Assembly (NCBI RefSeq): GCF_000426685.1
Contig: NZ_AUFV01000012.1
Span: forward strand, 62,001-126,000
Direction of reading: 5' to 3'
DNA length: 64,000 nucleotides
DNA from: Solimonas flava DSM 18980
GTDB taxonomy: Bacteria; Pseudomonadota; Gammaproteobacteria; Nevskiales; Nevskiaceae
Shown here: piece by piece, positions 63,609 to 64,000 of the stretch
Layout: each line of letters begins with the position of its first letter
Numbering within the stretch: position 1 is the first letter of the stretch
The notes under the pieces: generated by a model
The model's database searches: none
Told to the model about the DNA's origin: nothing
The model's input: only the letters and a program-made list of their open reading frames with translations
Position numbers and translations under genes: made by a program

Positions 63609-63749
63609 CGTCGTTATCCTTGTCGCCATGGCGAACCCGCCGCGTGACGTCCGGCTGACGGCCCGCCGGCGGCATCGCCCGGTTTTCGCCGCGCCCTGAA
63701 CTCAGCCGGCCAGGCTGGGTCATTAGACCGCTTTTCCCCAGACCGCTCC

Positions 63750-64000
63750 ATGAACATCCGCCTGCTGCTGAGCCTGCTGCTCCTGATCCTGTCACCGCTG
63801 ACGCAGGCGGCGCCGGTCCGCGCCGGCCCGGTCGAGGCCGAGCTGATCGCCGAACGCGGCGCGCTGGTCGCCGGCCAGACCAACTGGGTCGCGCTGCGCC
63901 TCAAGCCGGACCCGCAGTGGCATGTCTACTGGCGCAATCCGGGCGATTCCGGCATTCCGACCAAGCTCGAATGGCGGCTGCCGTCCGGTCTCACGGCCGG
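63750..64000 (+). CDS. Protein-disulfide reductase, DsbD/ScsB family, N-terminal part
   Basis: Only 83 codons are visible before the window ends. A signal peptide (MNIRLLLSLLLLILSPLTQA) is followed by VEAELIAERGALVAGQTNWV and WHVYWRNPGDSGIPTKLEW, the characteristic start of the DsbD/ScsB N-terminal (DsbC-corrector-like) domain. These proteins carry electrons from thioredoxin through the membrane to periplasmic partners. The start is the ATG at 63750. It is divergent from the DUF2845 gene across a 141-bp spacer. Confidence 0.8.
   Translation, partial: MNIRLLLSLLLLILSPLTQAAPVRAGPVEAELIAERGALVAGQTNWVALRLKPDPQWHVYWRNPGDSGIPTKLEWRLPSGLTA

Overview
The window is a high-GC chromosomal segment from a Gram-negative proteobacterium. 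The evidence is BcsC- and TolC-type outer-membrane proteins, an RND efflux system, several lipoproteins, a HiPIP, UvrA, FabH and a sigma-54 regulated 2-methylcitrate cluster of the acnD/prpF type. The set fits a high-GC gammaproteobacterium (Nevskiales/Xanthomonadales-like) or a betaproteobacterium; no rRNA or tRNA is present to decide. Codon use is strongly GC-biased almost throughout, so the opposite strands of real genes carry very long spurious reading frames.

Layout. 1-12.4 kb is ordinary chromosome: the end of a molybdenum hydroxylase large subunit, a YajR-like MFS carrier, a DUF454 membrane protein, uvrA, a sirtuin, a LysR regulator divergent from a YeiH-type transporter, a YheT-type hydrolase, a HiPIP and a two-component pair. 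12.7-17.2 kb holds two secreted phosphoesterases and a diheme lipoprotein; both phosphoesterase genes are preceded by Pho-box-like sequences with a -10 at the expected distance. 17.5-30.2 kb is a complete E. coli-type (type II) cellulose locus split into two convergent units, bcsB-bcsC (+) and bcsR-bcsE-bcsF-bcsQ-bcsA-bcsG (-), without bcsZ. 30.2-35.8 kb carries a membrane-anchored TAXI-type binding protein, then a beta-propeller protein, a winged-helix regulator, DUF899 and DUF2182.

35.8-49.8 kb is the propionate (2-methylcitrate) region: prpD, prpF, acnD, prpC, a DUF1003 gene and prpB, all on the minus strand, with prpR divergent. It has been invaded twice. Between prpD and prpF lie two AT-richer plus-strand genes separated by an integron-type attC site. 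Between prpF and acnD lie about 2 kb of co-directional foreign genes: a ParDE-like toxin-antitoxin pair, a probable DNA-methyltransferase fragment, a DUF6933-like gene and an SRPBCC gene, plus a nested inverted repeat. A sigma-54 promoter and PrpR-type palindromes lie between prpB and prpR.

50.1-57.9 kb has fabH and a tetR-OMF-MFP-RND efflux operon. 57.9-64 kb has an RsmB-type methyltransferase, a 19-codon lysine/alanine-rich peptide gene, a single-domain response regulator, a lipoprotein, DUF423, a saccharopine-dehydrogenase-like protein, DUF2845, and the start of a DsbD/ScsB-type reductase cut by the window end.
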